A stretch of DNA of 64,000 bases from Torymus aiolomorphi (GCA_036365515.1 CM070874.1:45321083-45385082); one strand, 5' to 3'; shown: positions 40,031 to 53,964, counted from the first letter of the stretch. Numbers and translations: made by a program. Notes: generated by a model not told the origin, from the sequence alone.

Positions 40031-42210
40031 GGGGGGTTGTTCTTAAATGATATACGATAAAATGTTTATCACCGCGTAATACAGGTATGTTTTTAGGACG
40101 AATAGTACCATTTAGGACAAAATTTTTATTTGATGTGATATACTGTGGTAAAACGATTATGTCGCATCACAACGCATATCGCTATAGGGGAGGGCGGGGC
40201 ACGTTGTGACACCCTAACTTTGATTAAAAATAACAACTAAACCGTGTATTATTTCAAAATGTACAAAAACGGAATAATTAGATCAGAAAAAAATAAAATA
40301 AAATAAACTATTAACTTTTTTTTCATTTTCTTTTAATTATTGATAAAATACAGAAAAGAAATTCTGAAAAAATGCTCTACGTGCCCCACCGGCGGGTGGA
40401 TTGTGGCACCCGACGGGGCACGCATGGCACGGTCAAATTTAATATTTTACTATAGGTATTTTTCAATTCTTTTTTCCAGTAATTAATACTTTAATAATTA
40501 TGCCATAATAAAATTTTCAAAAATCAAATAATTAATCAGTCTATTGAAAATTAAAAATTTTATTTTTATTAAGGAACATGACAATTTTTATTTTAAAATA
40601 AATTATTACATTTTAATAAATGATTTTATATTATAAATTCCTTCTTATAAAATATGATCACAACATAATACTTTTGTTTGATTAACAAATTATCATTATT
40701 ATTACAATAAGTTTAAATTTAAAGATTTCGCATCATTTTCATCTATGTAGCATATTTGAACTACCTGACCATTGAAAAAGGCAGTTTGAGTATCTACAAT
40801 TGATTCTTCAGGTATTACTTCTTTAAAGTAATTTTCATTATTTACGGAAGCTGAATTATTATTAACAATGGATAAATCAAGCTGATTTGTGTTTAAGTCT
40901 TCAAATGGATTTTTTCTACTCTAAATATAACTTAATACGCAGTCGAAATAATCGTTATTTACTTATTAATGTAATAATTGAAACTAAAAACTACTTAAAA
41001 CTAAATTATTGCACTGCGTAGTTGTTAACCCATCTTGCTCCGTTTTTGGTTTGTAGGTTACATGACTTCGCTCGGCGGCCGCCGCGGCGCACTGATACGC
41101 CCGAGTGTGCCACGCGTGCCCCGCCAGGGTGCCACGTCATGCCCCATTTTAATACCATTTTCATTTTTTAATTATATTATTTATAAAGATTTTCTGAAAA
41201 TAACAAAAACAGGGCTTGAAAGATAAAAGTTGAAACTATCAAATAGGTTTGATCTCATTTAGAAAAAAAATCATTTTCTCGTTGCTCCAAGCGACTTAAA
41301 AATGAAGTCAACCTTGTTTCTAAACACCGATTTTCAATCTTATTAAATTAAATGTTAAACATTATCTATAATCTCAAAAGTATAGAGGAAAATTCTAAAA
41401 GCATATCTAATTAGGTTTACGTAAAAATTACATTTTTTGCATTCATTAATATTAAAAATATGAGGGTGCCAAACTTACCTACCTGACACGTCATGCCCCG
41501 CCTTCCCCTAAGGGTAATTTTATATTACGCCATAGCGATAAGTTTTGTTTGTTTGTACACTTTGAATGTGGAAACGTTGTGCAATAAAAAATTCTTCGCT
41601 ATGGGGCAATAGAAAATTACCCTTAGCGATATGCATTACCATGCAACATAATCGTTTCTCCACAGTATACTCTCAAAAGTTGAATTAGTGAAAATGCTCC
41701 ATTAAATTAGTAGAAGAAACTACTAATTTATTAGTGAATATTCACTATTTCGTTAGTAGTTTTTTAACCCGTTAAATTAGTAGAAAAAACTACTAATTTA
41801 TTTGTGAATATTCACTATTTCATTAGTAGTTTTTTTAAAGACTACTAATGAAATAGTAAATATTCACTAATAAATTACTATTTTTCACTAATTCAACTTT
41901 AGAGAATATACTGTGGTAAAACGATTATGTTGCATCGCAAGCATATCGCTAAGGGTAATTTTATATTGCCCTATAGCGAAGAATTTTTTATTGCATAACG
42001 TTTCGATATACAAAGTGTAAAAACAAACAAAACTTATCGCTATAAAATTACCCTTAGCGATATGCGTTGCGATGTGACATAATCGTTTTACCACAGTATA
42101 TGTCACATCAAATCAAAGTTTTGTCCTAAATGGTACTATTCGTCCTAAAAACGTACCTGTATTACGCGGTGATAAACATTTTATCGTATATCATTTAAGA
42201 ACAACCCCCC
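40031..42210. mobile_element. Compound foldback element, GGGGGGTTGTTC ends
   Basis: Outer ends GGGGGGTTGTTCTTAAATGA and its complement define arms of ~130 bp. Inside are two copies of a ~200-bp palindromic unit bounded by ATACTGTGGTAAAACGATTA; the first is split by the element at 40190-41510. Between the units (41690-41895) lies another palindromic block with repeated TTAGTAGTTT/AAACTACTAA. No coding region. Confidence 0.7.
40190..41510. mobile_element. Nested element with GGGGAGGGCGGGGC ends
   Basis: Left TAGGGGAGGGCGGGGCACG and right CATGCCCCGCCTTCCCCTA are inverted repeats flanked by TA. The second, unsplit copy of the host unit (41900-42090) shows the empty site (CGCTAAGGGTAAT). Internal GTGCCCC/GGGGCAC motifs recur. 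No ORF recognised. Confidence 0.7.
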
Positions 42211-42667
42211 TGCAGTTGTGGGTAAATACGTAAATTTTGCTCAATTATACGTACGTGTATAATACGTGTATTATACATGTACTATTAAAAAAAACAATAG
42301 TGTCGATTTCCAGAGCGCAAAACACAAGTAAATATAAAAAAAATAAGGTAACATTCGTATTAGAATAAGAGTGTGTACCTCTTATTTTGTTTTTACCAAT
42401 TTTAAATTATTTTTTAATTATTGTTTTAAACAAACTTTTAGAAATTAGGATAATTTTCAGGTGAGCAATCATCTGAAATTTGTAAAATTATATTTAGAAC
42501 GAAGACTTAACCATTATTTTCTTGTAACTTAATTATGCCAAGAAATCACGCCTTATAGCAGCGCGAAATTTGAATTTCTTCACCATAAACTGGAAACTGA
42601 ATTCTAATTTGACGACGTAACATACAGTATAATTGGAGTTTTCTTATAATTAATACGTGTATGATAC
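42211..42667. other. AT-rich stretch, nothing recognised
   Basis: No gene seen; a short palindromic ACGTACGTGTATAATACGTG lies near 42250. Confidence 0.35.
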
Positions 42668-42827
<160 letters not shown>

Positions 42828-43822
42828 AATCCGAGCGCAATAATACGTACCCACCACTGGGCACCTGTAAGTACAGACCCTAGTTTTGGACTTAAATTAA
42901 TTTCTACTCGGGTATTAATATTTTGAGCCTTCGATTTTGTATCATAACGGTTTTTATTTGTATTAATTTATTTAAATTTTGTTAATGCGAACTTTTTGGA
43001 GTTTGCAACTTCAATAAATGCATCATTCTAAAACAGTTTCCTTCCCTATTGAAAAAAATCATGTGACTAATCATATGATTAATCCAGTGATTAATCACAT
43101 GATTAATCATATGATAAATCATGTGATCAATCATGTGATCAATCATGTGATTAATCATGTGGTTAATCATGTGATCAATCATATGATTAATCACATGATA
43201 TTATCGACGGAAAAATCATGTGATTAATCACATGATTAATCACATGATTGATCACATGAATTTTTCCAGAATCCAGGAATATGCTCTGCTGAATTTATAA
43301 CTTAATTTATTTATTATCTAGCAGTTTACCACTGCTATATTATAAATGAAAAAAAATAGTTAAATGAAACATTTGCAATATAATATAATTATTTGTATAT
43401 TACAGTTATTTAGATAATTAATTCAATTGAAGATATAGACAACTTTATTGTTATTACAATTATAATGTTCCGACATAACTGAAGAATGGGACAAAATAAG
43501 AACTTCTAAATATATTCTGCCCTAATGAAAAGATGGGATATTTGGGTTATTGGGTATAGATGAGCAATTGATATACGATAAATGGGCCCTATGGGTTTTC
43601 CTTGCGGGTCCCATATGACTGATATAAAACTAGTTAACATTTTTTTCGGATTACAAACATTTTATTCGAATAATAATCAATATTACTTCTTATACTACTT
43701 TGATAAAAGTATATTTTTATTATAAATTAAGGCTACAACTGTAAATAAACAATAAAGACACGTAACATACCTGTATAAGGGAATAAGATTATTATAAATG
43801 ATATTGTTATTAATGTAGAGAA

Positions 43823-44065
43823 ATGATGTTTAAGGAGCCTCGTGCTCGCGCTACTCGACTCCGACCCGTGGTAGCAAATTCACACGAAGCCGGAGCCGAG
43901 CGTGCCCACGTGTACTCGATTTTGGCAGCTACCATGAACAGTTGCGACGACGTCGGCGACAGCGCGAGGAGGCCACTACATGGCGATGCTGTTTCTATTA
44001 AAAAAACAGAGAAGATATTTTACATAAAGTCAGCTGCTCAAAATTTTAGAATTGTTTATGTTTAA
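43823..44065 (+). other. 80-codon ORF in the left arm of the foldback element
   Basis: MMFKEPRARATRLRPVVANS start; the right arm carries the same frame with one amino-acid change and at least one silent change in the stretch I compared. GC-richer than its surroundings. Arm identity alone could preserve it. No known domain. Confidence 0.3.
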
Positions 44066-44349
44066 TTTGTGAGTTAACTAATATTTTTTATTAAACAAAA
44101 TTCTTTCTGATTCTTTATTAAAAACCATTTAAAATGAGCCCTGGAACGATATTAGCAAACATTTAAAATGATCCATTTGGAAAGTCTCAGATTCGCTACT
44201 TATTAGTATACCTTCATCTGAAAAAAAGAAAATAATAAGTACAGCAGAATATTTTTGATTGGACAAAATTTTTACTGAATCTTTATTAAAATCCCTTTCA
44301 AATAAGCCCTGATCGATGTTCGCAAACCCACTTGAAAAGAATTGTATAT

Positions 44350-47300
44350 TTTTTTAATGTCAGTAGAAACTAATAATTGCTATTTTTGACAACCTGCTGG
44401 ATTTGAGATCTTAATATTATTCATATATCTTATGTCATGGATCTTGTCGCTGAATTTTCTCAAAGCATGAAAAATATATTAAACATCTATTTTCAACAAT
44501 ATTTTCAACAGGCATTTGTACTTTCCTAAATTTTCAATAGGAGACGCTTACACTGTTAATACACTCTATTTGTAAACTTCATACCTATTCGAAACTGAAT
44601 TTTATAAGTAATTTATTACTATGTGTAGCAAAGCTAAAAGTAAAATACTATAAAAAAGTTGCAATCAAATTAGTTGAAAGACAATTAACAATTATATATT
44701 CCAATGCGCATACAAATACTTCTCACTCAATAATTTTCAAATAAAATATGGTGTTCTTATTAAGGCTTCGTTTCACAAATTTCATAAACTATGTAATCTA
44801 CAAACTTATAACTCATTAAGATCCATAATACAATTATTTAATTTTCAACTTACGCTGAATAGTTTATGAAATTTCATGAAGCAAAGGCTTAATAAGAAAA
44901 CCATATTTTATTTGAAAATTATTGGTTATGGAGTATACGTGTATATATTGCATACTGTGCATACTGCATATGCATACTGCATATTGCATACTGTGCATTT
45001 GAATTTGCAATTGCTAAATTGTCTTTCGACTAACTTGATTGCAACTTTTTTATAGTAATTTATTTTTAGCTTTGGTACATATAATAATAGATTACTTATA
45101 AAATTCAGTTTCAAATAGATATGAAGTTTACAAAAAGAGTGTATTAACCGTGTAAGCGTCTCCCATTGAAAACTTAGGAAAGTATAAGCCTGTTGAAAAT
45201 ATTGTTGAAAATAGATGTTTAATATATTTTTAATGCTTTGAGAAAATTCAGTGACAAGATCCATGACATGAGATACATGAATAATATTAAAATCCCAAAT
45301 CCATTGTGTTGTCGAAAATATAAATTATTGCTTTCTACTGACATTTAAAAAATATACAATTCTTCTCAAGTGGGTTAGCGAATATCGATCAGGGCTTATT
45401 TGAAAGGGTCTTTAATAAAGATTCAGTAAAAATTTTGTAGAATTAAAAATATTCTGCTGTACTTATTATTTTTTTTTTTCAGATGAAGGTATACTAATAA
45501 AGAAAATATAACCACATATACAAATAAATAGCAAATTTTTTCCCAATCAATATTTTATACAAAAAATTTCAGGATTGAGTAAAGAAAATGAGAATAGTTG
45601 AGTTTACACAAAAAATTGCAAAGAATAACAACTTTCCACATTAGAGAGGTTAGAAGCGAGAAAGGGCTTACCGAATCTATGCTTTGCAGGTGACTTCGCT
45701 GTCTTGTTGTCTCAAATGGGTGATCACCTCCAAGTGATGGACGCGACGAAAGAATCAAAACCCACCAGGACACCGTACTGAAACCGCCGCTGTCATCGCT
45801 GGGAACGCCACGGACGAGACATGCGCACGGCAGCCTCGGTAGGCATTTCTTATACAAACAATTCAATCAGCTGTTGGTGCTGCCTACGGAAGCCCGGTTG
45901 GTTCACGTCCGACCATGCGAATAAGACCGAGCGAGCGAGCGAGCGAGCGAGCGTGCGCTATCTTGTACGGAAGCCCGGTTGGTTCACGTCCGACCATGCG
46001 AATAAGACCGAGCGAGCGAGCGAGCGTGCGCTATCTTGCTGCCGTGTCTCGTGCGTGCTTTCGAATTTGCGATAGAATCGTCTCGTCCGTGGCGTTCCCA
46101 GCGATGACAGCGGCGGTTGTACGGTGTCCTGGTAGGTTTTGATTCTTTCGTCGCGTCTATCACTTGGAGGTGATCACCCATTTGAGACAACAAGACAGCG
46201 AAGTCACCTACAAGCATAGATTCGGTAAGCCCTTTTTCGCTTCTAACCCCTCTAATGTGGAAAGTTGTTATTCTTTGCAATTTTTTGTGATAACTTAAGT
46301 ATTCTCATTTTCTTTACTCAATCCTGAAATTTTTTGTATAAAATATTGATTGAGAAAAAATTTGCTTTTAATTTGTATATGTCGTTATATTTTCTTTATG
46401 ATCCATTTGGAAAGTCTCAGATTCACTACTTATTAGTATATAACTTCATCTGAAAAAAGAAAATCATAAGTACAGCAGAATATTTTTGATTCGACAATAT
46501 TTTTACTGAATCTTTATTAAAGTGCCTTTCAAATATGCCCTGATCGATGTTCTCAAACCGACTTGAAAAGAATTGTATATTTTTTAAATGTCAGTAGAAA
46601 CCAATAATTGGTATTTTCGACAACCTGCTGGATTTGAGATCTTAATATTATTCATATATCTCATGTCATGGATCTTGTAGTTGATTTTTTCAAAGAATGA
46701 AAAATATATTAAATATTTATTTTCAACAATATTTTTTGACTGGCTTATAAGTAATAATATTTTTATTTACTGTCCTAAATTTTCAATAGGAGACGATAAC
46801 TCTATTTGTAATCTTCATATCTATTGAAACAATTTTATAAGTAATCTATATTATCGTGTGCCAAAGCTAAAAGTAAATGACTATAAAAAAGTTGCAATAA
46901 AGTAGTTGAAAGACAATTTAGCAATTGCAAATTCAAATGCACAGACGTATACTCCATAACCAATAATTTTCAAATAAAATATGGTTTTCTTATTAAGCCT
47001 CCGCTTCATAAAATTTCATAAACTATTCAGTGTTAAGTTGAAAATTAAATAATTGTATTATGGATCTTAATGAGTTATAAGTTTGTAGATTACATAGTTT
47101 ATGAAATTCATGAAACGAAGCCTTAATAAGAACACCATATTTTATTTGAAAATTATTGAGTAAGAAGTATTTGTATGCGCATTGGAATATACAATTGTTA
47201 ATTGTCTTTCAACTAATTTGATTGCAACTTTTTTGTAGTACTTTACTTTTAGCTTTGGTACACATAATAATAGATTACTTATAAAATTCAGTTTCGAATA

Positions 47301-48670
47301 GGTATGAAGTTTACAAATAGAGTGTATTAACAGTGTAACCGTCTCCCATTGAAAATTTAGGAAAGTATAAATGCCTGTTGAAAATATTGTTGAAAATAGA
47401 TGTTTAATATATTTTTCATGCTTTGAGAAAATTCAGCGACAAGATCCATGGCATAAGATATATGAATAATATTAAGATCTCAAATCCAGCAGGTTGTCAA
47501 AAATACCAATTATTGGTTTCTACTGACATTAAATAAATATACAATTCTTTTCAAGTGGGTTAGCGAACATCGATCAGGGCTTTTTCGACAACCTGCTGGA
47601 TTTGAGATCTTAATATTATTCATATATCTCATGTCACGGATCTTGTAGCTGATTTTTTCAAAGCATAAAAAATATATTAAATATTTACTTTCAACAATAT
47701 TTTTGACTGGCTTATAAGTAATAATATTTTTATTTACTGTCCTAAATTTTCAATAGGAGACGCTTATCTTTATCTGTAATCTTCATATCTATTCGAAACA
47801 ATTTTATAAGTAATCTATATTATCGTGTGCCAAAGCTAAAAGTAAATGACTATAAAAAAGTTGCAATAAAGTAGTTGAAAGACAATTTAGCAATTGCAAA
47901 TTCAAATGCACAGACGTATACTCCATAACCAATAATTTTCAAATAAAATATGGTTTTCTTATTAAGCCTCCGCTTTATGAAATTTCATAAACTATTCAGT
48001 GTTAAGTTGAAAATTAAATAATTGTATTATGGATCTTAATGAGTTATAAGTTTGTAGATTACATAGTTTATGAAATTCATGAAACGAAGCCTTAATAAGA
48101 ACACCATATTTTATTTGAAAATTATTGAGTAAGAAGTATTTGTATGCGCATTGGAATATACAATTGTTAATTGTCTTTCCACTAATTTGATTGCAACTTT
48201 TTTATAGTATATTAATTTTAGCTTTGGTACACATAATAATAGATTACTTATAAAATTCAGTTTCGAATAGATATGAAGTTTACAAATTAACAGTGTAAGC
48301 GTCTCCCATTGAAAATTTAGGAAAGTATAAATGCCTGATGTTGAAAATATTGTTGAAAATAGATGTTATATATTTTTCACGCTTTGAGAAAATTCAGCGA
48401 CAAGATCCATGACATAAGATATATGAATAATATTAAGATCTCAAATCCGGCAGGTTCTCAAAAATACCAATTATTGGTTTCTACTGAGATTAAAAAAATA
48501 TACAATTCTTTTCAAGTGGGTTTGCGAACATCGATCAGGGCTTATTTGAAAGGGACTTTAATAAAGATTCAGTAAAAATTTTGTCCAATCAAAAATATTC
48601 TGCTGTACTTATTATTTTCTTTTTTTCAGATGAAGGTATACTAATAAGTAGCGAATCTGAGACTTTCCAA
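44350..48670. repeat. Three ~1.1-kb palindromic modules
   Basis: The segment CTGGATTTGAGATCTTAATA and its inverted form alternate at ~44400/45290, ~46630/47480 and ~47600/48440, each pair with a palindromic centre around AAATAAAATATGGT. They form the interior of the foldback element. Confidence 0.7.
45540..46340. repeat. Inverted-repeat insert with GAGC-run duplication
   Basis: Arms 45540-45835 and 46070-46340 are inverted copies (TTTCAGGATTGAGTAAAGAA, outer left). The centre holds two direct copies of a ~73-bp unit, GGAAGCCCGGTTGGTTCACG followed by a (GAGC)n run, at 45890 and 45970. Confidence 0.75.
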
Positions 48671-48781
48671 ATGGATCATTTTAAATGTTTGCTAATATCG
48701 TCCCAGGGCTCATTTTAAATGGTTTTTAATAAAGAATCAGAAAAAATTTTGTTTAATAAAAAATATTAGTTAACTCACAAA

Positions 48782-49024
48782 TTAAACATAAACAATTCTA
48801 AAATTTTGAGCAGCTGACTTTATGTAAAATATCTTCTCTGTTTTTTTAATAGAAACAGCATCGCCATGTAGTGGCCTCCTCGCGCTGTCGCTGACGTCGT
48901 CGCAACTGTTCATGGTAGCTGCCAAAATCGAGTACACGTGGGCGCGCTCGGCTCCGGCTTCGTGTGAATTTGCTACCACGGGTCGGAGTCGAGTAGCGCG
49001 AGCACGAGGCTCCTTAAACATCAT
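48782..49024 (-). other. 80-codon ORF in the right arm of the foldback element
   Basis: Mirror copy of the left-arm frame (DDVSDSARR in place of DDVGDSARR). Confidence 0.3.
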
Positions 49025-49789
49025 TTCTCTACATTAATAACAATATCATTTATAATAATCTTATTCCCTTATACAGGTATGTTACGTGTCTTTATTGTTT
49101 ATTTACAGTTGTAGCCTTAATTTATAATAAAAATATACTTTTATCAAAGTAGTATAAGAAGTAATATTGATTATTATTCGAATAAAATGTTTGTAATCCG
49201 AAAAAAATGTTAACTAGTTTTATATCAGTCATATGGGACCCGCAAGGAAAACCCATAGGGCCCATTTATCGTATATCAATTGCCCATCTATACCCAATAA
49301 CCCAAATATCCCATCTTTTCATTAGGGCAGAATATATTTAGAAGTTCTTATTTTGTCCCATTCTTCAGTTATGTCGGAACATTATAATTGTAATAACAAT
49401 AAAGTTGTCTATATCTTCAATTAAATTAATTATCTAAATAACTGTAATATACAAATAATTATATTATATTGTAAATGTTTCATTTAACTATTATTTTTCA
49501 TTTATAATAGCAGTGGTAAACTGCTAGATAATAAATAAATTAAGTTATAAATTCAGCAGAGCATATTCCTGGATTCTGGAAAAATTCATGTGATCAATCA
49601 TGTGATTAATCATGTGATTAATCACATGATTTTTCCGTCGATAATATCATGTGATTAATCACATGATTTATCACATGATCAACCACATGATTAATCACAT
49701 GATTGATCACATGATTTATCATATGATTAATCATGTGATTAATCACTGGATTAATCATATGATTAGTCACATGATTTTTTTCAATAGGG

Positions 49790-50450
49790 TTGTGAAGTTG
49801 TGAATGTTAGAAACCTAATAATAAGAGAAATGTTTTCTTGATTATTTATTAGTATTATGATAGTTGATAGCATAGATAAAGGTCCCTATTCGACAGTCAA
49901 TGAAGAAGCCCTAAAGTATATATTTCAATAAAAAAACGTACTTTTGGTGTTATACTATTGTAAAGGATTGAGAAAGTGAAAAATATTCTGTTTTATAGGA
50001 AACCCAATTTTTTAAATTAACTCTAAATAACAGACACATACAATAAACTGTTACATATATAGAGGTTAGTATTTGATTTTAATTTTTAAGCCAAACATAA
50101 ATTTCTATTATTTTTCAGTTAATTTTGAATGTTGGAGCTTATATGAAAAGGATCAAGAATATAAAAATATGCATAATCAATATTAAAAAAATGATAGTTG
50201 GATGGATTAATTTCTTTTCTGATTCTTTTCTAGCTTCTTTTGCATTTCTTTTATATAAATTTCTGTTTTTATATAATCAGATTCTCGTATCGGAAAAGCG
50301 AGTCTTTTATCCAGAGTTCGCGGAATAAAAGTTGCCGAAAACCATCCGTACCTGCAGTGAAGAATAAAATTTGCTGATCAGTGTTAACATTACAGTAAAA
50401 TTTGATTAAGATCAGGTGTGTAAATATAGTTTTAAGTATATAATAGTTAT
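49790..50450. other. AT-rich stretch, nothing recognised
   Basis: A 67-codon frame at 50125-50328 is Lys/Ile/Phe-rich and unlike a conserved protein. If the minus-strand gene starting at 51206 continues leftwards, its next exon could be here, but I cannot identify it. Confidence 0.3.
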
Positions 50451-50669
50451 TAAGGTGATGTGATACCCATGCTATTACTCAATTCTAGGTTCCCGTTTTT
50501 CTTCTTCAATTTTAAACTTTTTGAAAAAAATTCTCTGACACGTTTTAAGTTTAATAAAGAACTACAACGTATCAAAGAGTTTTTTTCTTAAAATTAAAAA
50601 TTGAATGAGAAAAACGGGAATCCAATTTTGAGTAATGGCGTGGGTATCGCTGGTATTGCATCACCTTAA
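50451..50669. mobile_element. ~220-bp MITE with TTAAGGTGATG ends
   Basis: Left AAGGTGATGTGATACCCATG and right end CATCACCTTA are inverted; arms share GGTTCCCGTTTTT/AAAACGGGAAT. Flanking TTA/TAA could be a Harbinger-like 3-bp duplication. Confidence 0.65.
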
Positions 50670-50683
50670 GATTTGTACATAGG

Positions 50684-50965
<282 letters not shown>

Positions 50966-50967
50966 AC

Positions 50968-51206
50968 TTCATGTTTACGCAGGGTGGTGGGAACTTGTAA
51001 TTTTGCTTAGGAGTAACCGAAGCGCTTCTTTTTACAATATTTATGTATTCTTCAGGTGCATCGTGTGAAAAAATATCATGTTTAGCGTAAAATTTGCCCG
51101 ACACTGGCTTTAGACCCGGCAATGCTATAAACTTTTCTTGAAATTTCAAGCCTCTATTTTCCTTCTCATATCTTTCCGTTAAAAACTTTAATTTTATGGG
51201 ATTCAT
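50968..51206 (-). CDS. First coding exon of an unidentified gene
   Basis: The frame MNPIKLKFLTERYEKENRGL runs 79 codons plus two bases to a strong donor, ATGAA|GTAAGTG. The peptide is basic with proline-glycine turns (LPGLKPVSGKFYAKHDIF) and an acidic HDAPEEYINIV segment. It is not low-complexity and looks like a short conserved insect protein. I do not recognise it, and the next exon lies beyond a ~280-bp GT tract or further. It is head-to-head with the RNF212-like gene (430 bp apart), so the two may share a promoter region. Confidence 0.45.
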
Positions 51207-51636
51207 TACAGACTTCCTTTTATATTATTTATTATTTTGTGAATGTATAATTCCCAGAACTTGTGCACTAATTTTGTTTACACTATGATGTTACGTATAT
51301 AAATTTTTTTACTAAACAATAAAATAAATAAAGACTGTAATTATATTTTTGAATGTTAAATAGTTGGTAAGATTGATAAAACGTAAACCGCGATTGAGAA
51401 ATTATTGCGTTCGGTTTGAAGACAAATTTACACTTACTATAGAAGACACGAATACTTTTTTATTTTTTTTTTTTAAATAAAATCGTTATTTTCAAATGGT
51501 CATTGAGGTTATATGTACGAAAGAAAATTTGTATGTAATAAGTTCAATTCTTATTGTTTCCAAACAGGAACTCTTCAAAATAAATATCAAGTTCACTTGT
51601 TTTATATTAGTACAGTACACGCGTGCTATTTTCATT

Positions 51637-52588
51637 ATGGAGTGGATGCGTTGCAACTCTTGTTGGTTAAAAGTTGATACAAAAGAATCAATGTTTCATT
51701 TAACTCAATGTGGTCATATTTTTTGTAACAAGTGTATTGTAAAAGGTAATTTTATTAATTATTATTTTGTGTTACTCTAGTGGATGAGAGCTTATTTTTT
51801 TTTTTTTTTTTTTACAGCTGAAGAAAGATGTTGTCAGTGTAATACTACAGGTACTATTTCTCTCCCATTAAAGGAACCTTTCAGCCCTCAAATAGTTCAT
51901 TACTTTACTCGGCCTGTGGACTTACTTGAAAAAGTTATTCAAGCAGAACAGTTTCAAGAATCTCAGTTGTCTCTCTGCTTGAAAAGAGCTAATATGAATG
52001 TAAGCTACTTTATGTTATGTTTCTAAGAAAAATTCTTATGAATATATAAATTTTACAAAGTTTAATATCTTTTTGCACAGGAAAGCAAATACCAATCAGT
52101 CAAGGAAGCTTATTGGGTTAGTGCTGAAAATTTAAAAAAAGTTTATCAAAAATATAATAAATTAAAGATGACTGTGACCATGTTACAAAGTGAAAATAAG
52201 AAAATGTTAGATTCAAGTATGGGTCACAATACACCGTAAGTAAAGTTTTATATAAAATTGAACTTACTAACTATAAAAACTAACAATATAAATTTAACTT
52301 ACTAACAATATAAATTTTGTTAAATGTTATAATATACCATTTAATGACAGATCTCAATACCAAACGCCTGTCAATCAAATCAGAAATTTTCAAAGTCAAA
52401 AAAATTATCCTCATGGTTGCTTTGGGCAAAAACGTCAAGAGAATCCAAAAAGAAATGATGAAGTATTTAGAGTACCTTTAATAACTAAAGTTCCAAGGTC
52501 TGCTGGATATTTTACTGCTTCTTCTTTAAACTCAACTGGATCTAGTTACAAATTAAATACTTCAAAATCTAACTTTTCAAATTATTAA
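51637..52588 (+). CDS. RNF212: RNF212/Zip3-family meiotic RING protein, 227 aa
   Basis: Four exons, 51637..51745, 51818..51999, 52081..52235 and 52351..52588, with GT-AG borders and a continuous frame to TAA at 52586. The start MEWMRCNSCW is chosen because the RING begins immediately. Ring residues: C-x2-C (CNSC), C-x-H-x2-C-x2-C (CGHIFCNKC) and C-x2-C (CCQC), followed by a coiled coil (residues ~100-150, LKKVYQKYNKLKMTVTMLQS) and a Ser/Asn-rich tail. This order (short RING, coiled coil, Ser-rich tail) fits Zip3/ZHP-3/RNF212 and Drosophila Vilya-Narya-Nenya, SUMO/ubiquitin E3s that mark crossover sites. AATAAA is at 52660. Confidence 0.85.
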
Positions 52589-52693
52589 AGTTGATTTAAC
52601 AATTTCTTAATGATAATTTTCAATTTTATTTTATAAACTTAAATATGTATTAGTAGATCAATAAATTAGATATTCAAATACACTTATTATGAT

Positions 52694-52740
<47 letters not shown>

Positions 52741-53964
52741 AGACAGTTATTTTGTAGTAAAATCAATACTTTTTAATATAAAACAGAAAACCACATTTTT
52801 TTATCCATATTCTTAATTAATAATTATCTAAAAGTATAAACATTTTCTTTCTAAATAAATTTTAAATAAAAATACCATGTTCTTCGAAATATTTATTTTA
52901 AAATATGTATATCAATAGAAAACACATAGTACATAACATACGGAAGACCACTTAAAGATTAACAAGAATTAGAACAATAACTTGAGTCTTTTCTTCTAAT
53001 TCTTTTTTTTTCACAAAAGCATTTACATGACTACAAGGCGATATCCATACAAGGAACTAAAAGTTTTTTCATTTTTTTTTCTCTTTTTAAAGAAGATATA
53101 TTTTGAACTTATTAAGAAATTCTTAATGTAGTCCAGTATTATGTTCTTTTATAAGAAATATTGACTACCAAGTATATTATATTTCTATAATTTACGGAGT
53201 CGTAAGAATTTTTTTTTTGTATTAAAATGTTTTTTGTGGCATTATTTATAAAGTAATGGAGATTTTAATATCCCTATTTTGAAAAAACTCCTCTACTGAG
53301 CCAGAAGCACACTTTTAAAAACTAAATAGGAATAAGATAAAATTGCATAGGCCTTTGGTTTGATATAAAAATTAAACACTCAAAATATGTCTTTCAATGA
53401 AAAATACAAAGAATCAATTCTTAAGTAAATATATCATGTATGAGATAATATATATCAGTAATGTAAATAAATCTTTTGAAAAGTATATCTCATTTGAACA
53501 AAAGGTGATACTAAGAACACTCTAGGGTCTGGCAATAGATTTCATTCATACAATTCTTTTCTTCTTCTTTTTACAAATTCTCAATTGCATTACCTCACTG
53601 CTAATAATAAATTTTATTTATCAAATAATATTTTTTACGTTGTGATGCATTATCTTGTCAATATTTTGATTATAAAAACTCTATACATAACATACTTATA
53701 ATCTCTTACACATCCCTACTGTTCTTCATATTGCTAGATTTATAGCTTAAGTTTACATCTCTTTGGCACCTATTTCGACTGAAATTTAAAGTACAATTGT
53801 TTTGTTTGCAAAAACACTAAATTATTTCTGTTCTGCATGACTAAATTAGTTGAGTTTTGCATGACTAGTCGGTCAAAATTGGTAAGATAATTTGTATGAT
53901 TGTTGTACATTTTTATTGGAATATCTCAGTTTTTGAAGTAGTTTAAAATATCTTCAAACGCATA
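52589..53964. other. 3' flanks; likely 3' UTR of the large minus-strand gene
   Basis: AT-rich without ORFs. A 40-bp T run lies at 52698-52739. Much of it is probably the 3' UTR of the large gene ending at 53965. Confidence 0.45.

Larger units (their letters stand above)
43044..49789. mobile_element. 6.7-kb foldback element with CATGTGATTAATCACATG arrays
   Basis: The outer ends CCCTATTGAAAAAAATCATG and its complement bound inverted arms of roughly 1.2 kb (43044-44270 and 48640-49789). Each arm begins with a ~200-bp array of ATCATGTGATTAATCACATG palindromes, then AT-rich DNA and a GC-richer block with an 80-codon ORF (43823-44065 +; 49024-48782 -). Arms look about 99% alike where compared. No transposase seen. 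A TT dinucleotide flanks both ends. Confidence 0.75.

Noticed and set aside
45821..46280. ORFs with RASERASER-type repeats
   Set aside because: Produced by (GAGC)n runs in the inverted-repeat insert.
49600..49790. CRISPR-like regular repeats
   Set aside because: Units are palindromes with no constant repeat/spacer structure, and the window is eukaryotic; a mirrored copy exists at 43060-43260.
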